Source: Symbiotaphrina buchneri (taxonomy: Eukaryota > Ascomycota > Symbiotaphrinales > Symbiotaphrinaceae). From it: 64,000 bases of DNA. Below the pieces are notes generated by a model. It made no database searches. It was not told the origin of the DNA and worked only from the letters and a program-made list of their open reading frames with translations. Shown here one piece after another: positions 1-10,489 of this stretch; position 1 is the stretch's first letter, and each line of letters opens with the position of its first letter. The DNA lies in assembly GCA_001599915.1 (NCBI GenBank), contig BCIG01000019.1, positions 310,001-374,000 on the forward strand, in the 5' to 3' direction. A program made the position numbers and the translations under genes.

Positions 1-507
1 AAACGGCGCCGACATTGTGCACATGCGTAGCTGCGTGGGACCAGTGTAGATATTCTATCGGCATGCTTGAACGAAGCTCTTATGCCTGTTGTGGGAAGCA
101 TGGCCCAGGTTGATGGAAGCCGATATCGATCACGGCATCTAGGATTACGGGTATCAATACTTGCAAATGTTCGGATCTTCAGAATTACCCCAGATTTATG
201 CCAAGGATACTAGTGAAACTTCATGTGCACAGGCGCCAGCACCAAGCACCAACTGGGCAGTTATTTTCCCCTTTAGACCAGAGAGCTTCCCCGACCATCA
301 CCACAACCTTCACCAACGGCCTCTGCTTTCCCTTCCACCAGGAAACTTGTGGTCTGTTCGCTGTGACCGCTCCTGCCGATGTTACAGGATGTATAGCCCT
401 CTGTTCTAGCTCCTGACACTACTGTGGGAGCCCTAGCGCAGCGCACACGCTCGCCCGCTTCAATCCGAGAACAGCGTGGTAACTGATCTATCAAAAGGCC
501 CTCAAAG
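1..507. other. Left edge, no supported gene
   Basis: This stretch precedes the DCR2-like gene. Its short open frames overlap in several phases and give no recognisable family. The last 100-200 bases presumably hold the promoter and leader of the gene starting at 508. A gene running in from the left cannot be excluded, but I see nothing that supports one. Confidence 0.5.
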
Positions 508-2343
508 ATGACACGCCGAATTGTGAGTATATCTGCAGCATCGTGTGCTGCGGCTGTAATTCGTTCAGCTAGGCCATACGGAAGCTGATGGACTGCAGGT
601 TCGTGCTGGCGTCCAGCTCGGCAGTCTTGCCCTCATCTGCTTGATTGTGGTTTACTTCGTGGACAACCGCTTCCGAGTCCTGCCGAACTCTCTGCATAAC
701 TACATGCCTGCACATCATCCTGGCCTTGTCATTACCGATGTTACCGTGACAACGTGCTCTGCCGTCAATCTCCTCTCGAGCTGTAAGCTGGATCCAAATA
801 AATGGCACCGGATCGAGAAGGATCTCTATCTGGACAATGGATGGCTATCGAGTGCATATGTACATGTCCAACGTATGAAAGAGGAAGAGCTCACGGAAGA
901 TGACAAGGTTGTACTAGACGTAAAGATAGGCAGGCTGGATCCGACCAATGGAGAAAAGGCGCAGGCAAATGAGAAATGGGAGTCAAGGAGCGGCGGGGTC
1001 TGGTTGAAGCGCACTGCCAGACGTCACGCAAGCGACTCCAATGCAGCAGTCACTGCTGTAGATGTGCTGTTCGGAGCCGATGCTGTAGAACCTCGACCCG
1101 GATGGGAGTTGAAGGACCCAGCGCTTTTACTCGACTACCCTACGGGTGGTCAGGAAGCTGGGCTGAGCATCCGAAGGGGCCTTCCGGCGAAAGTGGACAA
1201 GCCGATACCAAGAGTCCGCGCCGATGGCAAGTTCAAGATCATGCAGGCAGCGGATCTCCATCTTAGCACGGGAATAGGGGCGTGCAGAGATCCAGAACCG
1301 GCTGGCTACGATGGTGGCAGATGCGATGCCGACACACGTACGTTGGAATTCGTCGAGAGGCTTCTGGACGAAGAGAAACCAGATCTGGTGGTGTTGAGCG
1401 GCGACCAAGTCAATGGAGACACTGCTCCAGACGCGCAAAGTGTAAGTACACCATTGTTTCCGGTAGGAGACACTTACAAATATCCACCATTAGGCCGTCT
1501 TCAAATTTGCGGATCTCTTCGTCAAACGATCCATTCCTTTCGCAGTAATATTTGGGAACCATGACGATGAGGGCTCTCTCTCACGACCTGCTCTCATGAG
1601 TCTTATCGAGTCTCTTCCATACTCTCTGTCAGAGCCTGGCCCATCCACGGTGGACGGCACGGGCAACTACTTAGTAGAGGTCCTTGCTCGCGGCACTTCC
1701 TCCCACTCTGCCATCACCATCTATCTCCTCGACACGCACGGATACTCGCCAGACGAAAAGCAATTCCGTGGCTATGACTGGCTGAAGAAGAACCAAATTG
1801 ACTGGTTCAAAGAGAAATCCAAGAGCCTGAAGAAGGCCCATGAAGCCTACACACATATTCACATGGACATGGCTTTCATTCATATTCCTCTACCTGAATA
1901 CGCAGAAGTTGACAATATCCGCGTCGGGGAGTGGAAAGAACCCGTGACAGCGCCAAGCTTCAATTCGGGCTTCCGTGACGCTTTAGTCGAAGAGGGTGTG
2001 CTTGTCGTCAGTTGCGGACAGTAAGTTTGTGCACACTGTTTGAGCCGGCGAAGCTGACAATCCTGAAAGTGACCATGCCAACGATTACTGTGCTCTCTCC
2101 AAGGACCCGAAAACCGATGAGCCGAAGCTCTGGATGTGCTATGGGGGAGGCGCCGGTTTTGGCGGCTATGGCGGGTATGGAGGGTACCATCGTCGGGTGC
2201 GCTTCTTCGAGGTCGATACGAACGAAGCGAGAATAACGACATACAAACGGTTGGAGTACGGAGATATAGCGAAGAGGCTGGACGAGCAGATCATAGTGGA
2301 GGGTGGAAAAGTTGTGGCGAAAGTTGGCGGAGAACGTTCATGA
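508..2343 (+). CDS. DCR2: DCR2-like calcineurin-type metallophosphoesterase
   Basis: Predicted Ser/Thr-type metallophosphoesterase of the fungal DCR2 family; yeast Dcr2 acts in cell-cycle entry and in dephosphorylating Ire1. Four exons, 508-522, 599-1441, 1494-2020 and 2070-2343, give 552 residues. The first exon is only 15 nt (MTRRI). Joining it creates an N-terminal membrane anchor (LGSLALICLIVVYFVDNR) at about residues 11-28, so the protein is probably a type II membrane protein with its enzyme domain in the lumen. Metal-ligand motifs of the family are visible: ADLHLS near residue 220, LSGDQVNG near 270, FGNHDDEG near 305, and CGHDHANDYC near 465, which is assembled across intron 3. The exon sum is a multiple of three and every junction is GT-AG. 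The family assignment is firm; the substrate is not shown by the sequence. Confidence 0.9.
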
Positions 2344-2934
2344 GTAAACGAGTCGGGCATTGCTGGAGTTTGCGGAGTATGATGATGCAGGTGACGGACT
2401 ACATTCTATTTGTATTTGATATCTACTTATATCCCACGCACTCCACTGTGGGTCGTTTCGAACCAGCCAGCTCGCTGGTCCATAAGACCTTTTGGCTTGA
2501 ACATCGCGTACTACCTGATTCCTCCATTTCTTGATCTTTCGTAGATCCGACGCCGCGCCACTGGTTTGGAGGGCCGACCACCTTCACAGGGCAGGTGTTG
2601 AGCCAATCTAGAGGGTTTCTGGCAGTCTTTGATCATGCTATGTTAACCGGTATCTGCCTCTGATGCGCGGAACAAGCGATGGCATGCCTACCGGCACTAG
2701 ACCCTCCAACAAAAGCTTGTGGCTTTGGGCTGAGATTTTTGCCATATGTGATGCTCGATGGCATGCATGAATACTAGTAGGCATCCAGCACAGACGCAAC
2801 CTGCCTTTTGATCCCGTCCTCAAGAGTCACATATCCAGTATGCGTCCCAAATGGCCATGAACAAAATCGAGCGAGAATGCGGACCGCGCTCAAGGACACT
2901 CCCGGGTCTGCTCCGGGTTGGCTGCTATAAGATC
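2344..2934. other. Convergent spacer, no gene seen
   Basis: Spacer between the 3' ends of the DCR2-like gene and the minus-strand gene at 2935. It should hold both 3' UTRs and polyadenylation signals. No open frame here shows a family or codon pattern that I can support. Confidence 0.5.
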
Positions 2935-4087
2935 TCAGGTGGATGGTGTCATATATCCTTGCAGCTTCCACAACGCATGAGACAGTGGCAAGGTGTGCCT
3001 TTTAGCTTTGATTGCAATAAACTCATGCCGGTTGAACACAGGATTGAGCCTGGGTTCGTTCCGTAACCGCTGAAATGTTCCCCACCCAAGAAGCCCAGGT
3101 AGGTTGTAAACCACCACCTTTCGACCGTTGACCCCTTGATAGAGGTAACGTTGCGCCGCGCAAGACATGCTTTTGACCTCAGATACTAGTGGGCCCTGCT
3201 GAGAGCCAGCTGGATGAGTAGTCTGCAGGCTGTCCGGTGTGTCTTGCCTTTCAGGGGTAACCGCTCGGTCAAAGTCCGTGTTGTTCGCTTCAGCAGAGGA
3301 TGGCTTAGAGCCTAACCACAACAATGAGGATATATCCGGTTGTGCGGCAAGCAGTTTGATCTCCTCTGTTTTATAATCGAGTGAATTGCTCCGTTTCTTC
3401 CCTCCAGCGATGGTCCGCAGCTCTGCCACAGCGGTCCTACGGAGCATATCCAAAACAATATCTGCCATGCCGTCCCGCCATACCATATCCTTGAGTGAAA
3501 TGTGGGCCTTAATACGCCTGTCTGGCATAAGCCGCCAATTCATTGCCTTCCCACCGCCATCATTGAGGTTCTCAACAAGGTCCATGCGGCTCAGTATTCT
3601 CGACTTTCGAGAAGGGTAGGGAAGCTTTTCGTTGCTGTCATTCTCAAGATCGGATGGCATGATCCAGGCCTTCCCTGTCTTCGGATGCTGCACCAGGCTC
3701 ATATTAAGCATAAAGAATTCTGGCAGGCGAACTTCTGTAACGCCGCACATGCGGGCCGGTGTGGCCAGAGCTTGTGCTGCACGATATGAGAAAGGAAACG
3801 GTACTGTGGGGATTCCAGTTCTTACCATAAGGGTCATCGTACAGTCTCTGCTGAAAAGGGGTCAGAGCCCTGGTATTCGCGCGCGGCTTTGGGTATTGGA
3901 AAGCATTCCTTGCACTCTTTGCTGCCGGATCAATGATTGGTGATACGGGAAGAGGCCTCTCAGCCCCCACAGGAGCTCCATCAGTAGAGGACAGTCGCCG
4001 TGAAATGAGGGTGCAAAACGACGAATTCCAGGCCCTTAAACCTGATGGAACATTGTGACCAAGCACAGGCGGTAGCCTCATTAGCAA
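2935..4087 (-). CDS. Conserved fungal protein, probably mitochondrial
   Basis: Two exons, 4087-3826 and 3776-2935, joined over a 49-bp GT-AG intron, encode 367 residues. The junction restores the run RLYDDPYAQALATPARMCGV, which I take to be the conserved core because neither exon frame alone continues sensibly. The N-terminus is rich in Arg, Ser and hydrophobic residues and has few acids for about 35 residues, like a mitochondrial targeting peptide. A basic central segment (RILSRMDLVENLNDGGGKAM) and a C-terminal block with GLLGWGTFQRL follow. No enzyme motif or transmembrane segment stands out. A role in the mitochondrial ribosome or in mitochondrial gene expression is possible but is a guess. 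The gene is divergent from mitochondrial ClpP, 277 bp away. Confidence 0.7.
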
Positions 4088-4364
4088 ACATGGACCAGCT
4101 TGCAGCGACGAGGCAGAGCTTTTGTGTGTCCGGAGGAGCTGAAGAGCTAACTAAGGTATGAAGTGGTAGAGACGTTCCGGGTCTTGGTGATTTCTGGGGA
4201 AAGCCAACCGCGGCGGGAACTTGCAGAAGCGCAAGCGAGAAGCTTCAAGCCAGACAACCGCCGTACGCGACACACCCAATTATCCGTCCATTTGACTTGC
4301 CGAAGCTTCAGCTCATACCCATACAGGACAGTTTCTTGGGAGCTGCTCTCCTGGAGAAACAGCC

Positions 4365-5287
4365 ATGGCCACCCTCTCCGGAATGATGGGCGCACTTCGT
4401 CCAGTCTTGCTCAATGGACAGTCATTCAAGCACATCACTCACCTGGGCGTCCGGTTCTCGTCCCGAGCCGCTACATATAATGCACCCTCCCGGGCATGGA
4501 CCCCTACTCCCTACGTTACCGAGACCGTGGTATGTCTGCCGGTTGCATATCGCATGACGTGAAGCTGAGTTATCCAGGGAGGTGGATGGCACACATGTAT
4601 GCCCTGCTAGTCGACAGCTTCTACTGCGTTTACTAAAACAGTCCGCGAAGATGACATCTTCTCACGGCTGCTGAAAGAACGGATTGTTTGCCTCAATGGA
4701 GCAGTGGACGAGACTGTTTCGGCGTCCATCGTGGCCCAGTTACTGTTCCTAGAAGCGGATAATCCCGACAAACCGATCCATCTATATATCAATTCCCCGG
4801 GCGGTTCAGTCACAGCAGGTCTGCAGTAACCTCTGGGATGCGTGCAAGCGGCGATTACTGATTGTCTTTTACAATTCCAGGACTCGCGATCTATGATACA
4901 ATGACCTACATCCAGTCTCCAGTCAGCACCATATGCATCGGCCAGGCAGCCTCCATGGGTTCATTGCTCCTATGCGGGGGTGAAGCGGGGAAGCGGTACT
5001 GTCTTCCTCACAGCAGCGTTATGATCCACCAACCATCGGGCGGTTATCAAGGTCAAGCCTCTGATATAGCTATCCACGCCAAGGAGATCCTCAGAGTCCG
5101 TCATCAGTTGAACGAGATATATAAGAGACACTTGACAAAGGAACACTCGTTGGACGAAATAGAGAGGTTGATGGAACGGGACAAGTTTTTAAGTGCTCAA
5201 GAAGCGTTAGAGATGGGTATTGTGGACCAGATCTTGGACAAGAGGGTAAAGGCTGAGGATGGCGCACATTCAAAACCGCCCACGTAG
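4365..5287 (+). CDS. CLPP: Mitochondrial ATP-dependent Clp protease proteolytic subunit
   Basis: Serine peptidase of family S14 that degrades unfolded matrix proteins together with the ClpX unfoldase. Four exons, 4365-4529, 4578-4596, 4642-4818 and 4881-5287, give 255 residues. The first ~40 residues form a basic, Ser/Arg-rich targeting peptide. Catalytic Ser lies in GQAASMGS, His in SVMIHQP, and Asp in LMERDKFL, so the triad looks complete. Exon 2 is 19 nt; it is needed to read [17 protein letters not shown], the N-terminal part of the ClpP fold. Leaving it out shifts the frame. Length and domain content are normal for mitochondrial ClpP. Some yeasts lack ClpP but filamentous fungi generally keep it, which fits this genome. 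Confidence 0.95.
4578..4596 (+). other. CLPP: 19-nt microexon of CLPP
   Basis: Internal coding exon between a 48-bp intron (4530-4577, ending TCCAG) and a 45-bp intron (4597-4641, starting GTATG). It encodes GGGWHT plus one base of the next Phe codon. Nineteen is not a multiple of three, so skipping it would frameshift ClpP. Confidence 0.85.
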
Positions 5288-5872
5288 CGCAACAAAAGCC
5301 GGGCGCTTTTATGTTACCAAACCGCTGTCGTCCGTCGAGCTGGATTGCACCGTGAGACAGTTTGGTCGACCCGAGTCAGGTGATATCTTCGACACTTGCG
5401 GAGCACATTGTGCGGCAAGGGTACAAAATCCTCGGCGAGTGGATGCCTTAAAAGAGTTTCAGCAGGCAGCTCAATGCAAGGTTGCTCGTCTGGTGCCTAG
5501 GGCAGTCATTATCGACCAGTGCCAGAGGGCTCTCTTGCACCGCCTGAATGGTGACACACGCAGTATGGCGGAATCTGCAACGAGATAGAGATTATCTGAG
5601 TTTAACGGGATTAACTCAGGTCATCTTCGATGGATTGTATTGAAACCCAGCCCTATCCTGAAGAATCCTAGATACTAGAATAAACCAGAGGGCAAGCCTC
5701 CAAGAATACTTTCTGGAGCTTATGTCCCATCTCAAGTGGAAGTTTAGGCTGGAGCAGTGCTCGAGCATACTTTATAGACGGATATGATACAGATGATGGC
5801 AAAGCTTTGCCGTAACCTTGCCTGCGAATTTCGCCAGGCCCCTAACCAACGCCACATAGCACCGCCCAGGAT
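5288..5872. other. Convergent spacer, no gene seen
   Basis: Spacer between the stop codons of ClpP and TAF5. One open frame (5259-5588) overlaps the ClpP 3' end but resembles no family. I read it as 3' UTR sequence. Confidence 0.5.
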
Positions 5873-8687
5873 TTATGGCAGATATGCGCCTCCCGCAATA
5901 ACCAAGTTCTGCCTTGTGAACCGCACCTTGTATACCGGACTCTTCTTAGTTGGAAATGCACTTATTTGCTCGGGTGACACCACCACTTCTTTGCCTTTCT
6001 TCTTGGTGCCAGCCACCGTGGCGGCTGCACCTTGAGCACCCGTTGTACTAGCACCGTCAACCTTGGTGCCAGCTCCGCCTTCCCCAATGACTTTGCCTTG
6101 CCCGGCTTGGGACTCGGGCAAGTGAACATCCCATACACGGACAGTGCCGTCCATGCCGCCGGAGACAAGTACTGTCGACTCAACACTCCAGCTCAAGCTC
6201 CATATTCCGCCTTTGCCGTGTCCTCTCATGCGTTTCGTCCTCCTACCGGAAGCGAGGTCCCAAAGAAGTATGGACCCGGCATCATCGGCTGACGCGAGGG
6301 TCTTTCCATCAGGGCTACAAGCCAGACTTGTAATATTGCCGGTATGTCCGGTGAAGAGACGGACGGCATTGCCCGTAGTGACAGCCCACATACGGACTGT
6401 TTTGTCCGAGCTGCCCGTAAACACGTATGCGGAGTTTGGATGGAACGCGACCGTGTCCACGTCCTGATCATGGCCAGCAAATAACCGTAGATAGCCAATG
6501 TGGTCTGTGCTCCAAAGCCTTGCAGCCTTATCAGCCCCAGCCGTGGCAAAGTAGTGGCCAAAAGGACCCCAAGTCACATCCCATATCGGAGCGTCATGCC
6601 CTTTGTAGACAACCAAACATGTCCAGGCCTCCACAGACCAAAGGCGGACCGTTTTGTCCGCGGATGACGAGAGAAGATATCGAGGGCCCGTGGAAGGAAC
6701 ATTCGAATCAGTAGGATTGGGATTAGCGATGGCTGGCGAGAACGAAACAGCATATACAGGTCCAGAATGGCCGATTAAGCGACGTGAGGATGAAGGAGGC
6801 TGATCATTAGGTCCGCTCGGTACGATGGAGGAGAGAGCTTTCCCTTCGAGACTCCATACACGGATGTAGGATTCTGAAGTACCAGCAGCAACGAGGGCAT
6901 TGTCTTGGGAGAAGTCAAGGCAGTTGATACTTCAAAATCCATTAGCAGTGAGACTGGAAGCAAGGGGTAGCCAATCTTACCAGTCGTAGGTGTTGTGAAA
7001 AGTGAACATGCAGACGCTCACCTGAGGACCAATACCGCCAGTCCTGCCTTCGATCCTGAATCGATCGCGGTTTTCTTTTACTGCTTGTACTTCCATAGCA
7101 ACATCCCGGGCTAAAGACGGCGGCAAGGGAAGATCTGCCCTTGAAGGAACATCTTCGCTCTCTTCCCGCTTGATTCGCTGCTCAAATTCTTGCACTAATG
7201 AGTTCTGACCAGGCGCAGGGGGGTTCCTTGCATCCTCCTCCTGCAACTCCGCTTGAACATCCTCCATAAGATCCGGTTCCATTGGAAGGGGACCAAGCCT
7301 CAGCTTTGGCAAGACAGCTGGCGCATCATTTTCTGTGTTTGCTGAGCCAGGTTTGTGGCCGGGGATGCCTTCATCTTCTCGGGGCATGTCAGCCTCTTCG
7401 CGTCCACGGCTGAGTAAAGCGGCGAGCCCTTCCTCTGTTGTTGCACCCTGGACAGTGATTATGTTGCAAGAATTCTGGAGGATGCTGACAATGACCATAC
7501 CACCATCACTCTCGTGTTTCTCCAAGAACTGAAGGAGAGTCGAATATGCCATGTTAGTCAAGGTAAGACGGTATTTGGCGCCACGATAAAGCCTCGCTAC
7601 GGTATTGTCTTCTAGGTGCTCAGGAAGCCTGATCGGTGCGAGAGCTCGGAGCTCGTCGACATGTTCGCGTGTGAACATGTCCTTGTACAGGCTAAAGAAC
7701 CTTTCCGCGTCGCCAATATAAAACTCGGCCACTAGGTTCAGGAAAGAATAGACAAACAAAGGCCACAGAAGGCGCTTGAGCTCGGGCTATATGGTACAGG
7801 TCAATACAGTCCATGCGCATCGGACAGGTCGAATACCTTGTATATCTCTAAATTGTCATTGACCCAGTCCCGCACGATACCTGAAGAAACCTGTGAGTAG
7901 GTAGGGCAGAGCGGATCTGAGTACTAGGCTCACCGAAGGCCTTGATGTATTTCTCGCCTCCCCGTTCTTCCAGTTTGGTGTGGATTGGGCGCCCGTCCGC
8001 ATCTGTACGAGCGGATTCCATCCTTAGCATAGCTTCGGTACGGTTGTAACCTTTCTTGGAAAGATATTCGATGACCTGTTGATTAATCTCAGTACGAGAC
8101 ATTGAAATGCGCGATGACACCATGAGTAAAACGCAAAACAGCTAGATGGCCGCGGCCTGACAATGATACAATCGGGAGGAAGAGGTTAGGAACTCCAGAC
8201 GCTTCCGGAAAGCTGACGACTGTCTGGAGGTGGATGAAACGCTCTGCAAGCAAAGTGTAGAATTCAAACCAGAGTAGATGGAAGAGGTGAATTTTCGACT
8301 TTATTGCTGTGAATGAGATTCGTTGTTGCCAGCAGCACAGCATGCAGCATTGTCAAGCAGCTGCCTCCCATATCTGCATAACTATAGCTGGGACGGACCT
8401 TCCCAAGACTCAACCAGGAGGGAGTTGACAGAGCCGCGAGTGATATTTGGGAGTAAAAATTGTAAACGGAGCTCCAGGAAATGAATATGCAGTTCATGAA
8501 AGCGCGAACTTACGATCCCGTTGAGATTTTGATTAGCCATGGCGCCAGTTTGAGATGTTTGCCCCGGAGCAGACGCGGCTCCCGGGGTAGTTGCAGGTGG
8601 AGGTGCGGTCATCGCGCTGGACTGAGGTCCATTACTGGCGCTTCGAGGCGCTGGAGCAGCTGCTCCGCTCGGAGTTGGTCCTGACAT
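5873..8687 (-). CDS. TAF5: TFIID/SAGA subunit TAF5 (LisH, NTD2, WD40)
   Basis: Scaffold subunit of TFIID, and of SAGA in many fungi, needed for RNA polymerase II preinitiation complex assembly. Five exons, 8687-8514, 8075-7934, 7880-7837, 7786-6981 and 6929-5873, sum to 740 residues. The N-terminal ~57 residues are Pro/Ala/Ser-rich. A LisH motif follows (VIEYLSKKGYNRTEAMLRME), then the NTD2 domain (YGIVRDWVNDNLEIYK, LLWPLFVYSFLNLVAEFY), an acidic linker, and about six C-terminal WD40 repeats with GHDAPIWD, GHDQDVDTV, GHTGNITSL and DGTVRVWD. Intron 1 is 438 bp, far longer than its neighbours. Exon 3 is 44 nt. The gene is divergent from MED11. Confidence 0.95.
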
Positions 8688-9094
8688 GATGCAATCTTCA
8701 GGCTCTTCTTATCCTCATATGGGAGCAAATATCATATCATCTCTTTGCGCCAAAAGCCACAGAAGCTTGACATGTTGCATTAGCGAGTTCGCCCTTCTTC
8801 CATATCAAAGGACCTCCACCGCGCCGACGAAGTATCTTCCTTGGAGATGGAGACGGGAATGTGGAGGATCACACGAGTTGAGAACATGCGGAGGTGTCCA
8901 CGGACGATTGTATGAGTAGGTACCTTACCTTAGCTGTGGAGAACTGCGCGCTTGATCGGGCTATGTCGCTTATTTTCACTTGCTTCAACGCCGCGCTAAA
9001 CCCTCTTCAGCAATTTGCTCGACTTCATTATTGTCCTGCTTGACTTACAGTGCGGACCCGCGGACTGACTGTCTGCTGCATCCGCCGCACGAAC
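8688..9094. promoter_or_regulatory. Shared TAF5-MED11 divergent promoter region
   Basis: These 407 bases separate the start codons of TAF5 (leftward) and MED11 (rightward), so both promoters must lie here. A TTACC pentamer pair occurs at 8918-8933. I could not place a convincing TATA box or a named factor site. Confidence 0.55.
8918..8933. repeat. GGTAA/TTACC spacer motif
   Basis: Run AGGTACCTTACCTTAG, a short member of the pentamer family seen in many spacers of this window. Confidence 0.6.
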
Positions 9095-9782
9095 ATGGCG
9101 GAGAATGAGCGTGCTGAAGGTGCTGAAGGTGCTGACAGCGTCTTAACCCACACTGCTCGAATCAAGCAGCTCAACGATATCGACAGGGTATGACATTGTC
9201 TCCAATCCGCTCCCTTTACGCCCTGTTGACCATGCTCTGCTTCTGTGACAGGATGTTGTCAAGCTACTCCACGCGGCTGGCAATGCGGTCAAAGCTCTTA
9301 CAAATACCCCAGATCTTGCCTCGGATCAGTCAGAACCATCTGCACCCATGGCTGCCCGCCAAGAGGCCTTCAACGTGTCCACCGCATCCTATTTCTCTCT
9401 CCTACAGTCCGTGAACGTCCGGCTCCGGCGGCAAGTGTACGCGCTGGAGGAAGCCAACATCATCAGCCCGGAAGCGCCAGCGAAGGAGGCGAGTAGCCAG
9501 GCCAGCACTGCTATGTCGGGTGCCATGACAGGGACAATGCCAGGTGGCGCCAATGCGCAACCTTCACAGACCTCATCCTCGAAGACGTCAGCGACAGGCG
9601 GCGGGTTGGGCAATTTGGATGTAGACTGGTTGAACAGTCGCACAGACGGCGTTGAAAAGCAGAAAGAGGCAGAACTGTGGGAACAGGCTCGCGAGCTTCT
9701 AGAGAAGCTTGAGACACACCAGCGTCAACGTAATGGCGCGCGCTCATCCATTGAAGAAGGCATGGATACTCGACCGGGGTGA
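9095..9782 (+). CDS. MED11: Mediator complex subunit 11
   Basis: Head-module Mediator subunit that helps pass regulatory signals to RNA polymerase II. Two exons, 9095-9187 and 9252-9782, encode 207 residues. The intron (64 bp) joins LNDIDR to DVVKLLHAAGNAVKAL, which is the typical MED11 N-terminal helix. A second helix (AFNVSTASYFSLLQSVNVRL) and a Ser/Thr-rich, low-complexity insert near residues 115-155 follow. The acidic start MAENERAEGAEG gives the first in-frame Met. The C-terminus may be slightly longer if a further intron lies after residue 200, but the in-frame TGA is plausible. It faces CCR4 tail to tail. Confidence 0.85.
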
Positions 9783-10489
9783 GTGGGGTCCTATGGGAAA
9801 TTCGAGATTGCGCAACAGGGCGACACATGCAAGTCAGCCTAGAGGGGCTGCACAACGGCATTGTGATATCCCCAATTCTCTCCAGTACGACCGGTCGCAT
9901 CAAGCTCCACGTCGCCGGTAATGCCATTTGCCTCCGCTATTGGTTTCTCGCACACTATTGACTCAGTCTCAGCGTACTGGCTGGTCAAAGAGAAGGTCAA
10001 CTCATTGTATCTTTTACCCTTGGATCCTCCGAAAAGGGAGCACATCTGAGTGGCCAGTATGGCCTGCGATCACATGGAGAACTATGTAAAGTATATCTAC
10101 TGAGACCGACGATTCGTTCAGGAAGCTCGAGTACAGCCGGACGGTAAGAGAGTAGGACATCCGTCCTCATCGGTGTCATTGGCACTTGGGACGAGATACA
10201 GATGAGGACAGTTGAAAAAAGAATGCATTTCGGCATCAACTCATGTTTCACCTACATGTGGACTCGCAGTAGACGCACGCCACTGTCAGACCCAAGCGCC
10301 CTACGACTCCTGAAAGGAAGACAACGCGAAACAAAGTACAATCCCATTCGCAAACACAACGCCGTGCCCCCTCTTATGTTTCCAACGGAAGCATATGCCC
10401 GTAACGGATGACAAGTCAAGGAAGCTGCAAATTGCGGACGTGAAAACCGGCATAGGTGCAACGACAGATCCTCCTCAATATCGAAAGGC
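9783..10489. other. Convergent MED11-CCR4 spacer
   Basis: Untranslated 3' sequence of two converging genes. Its short frames lack any family signature. I see no RNA gene. Confidence 0.5.
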
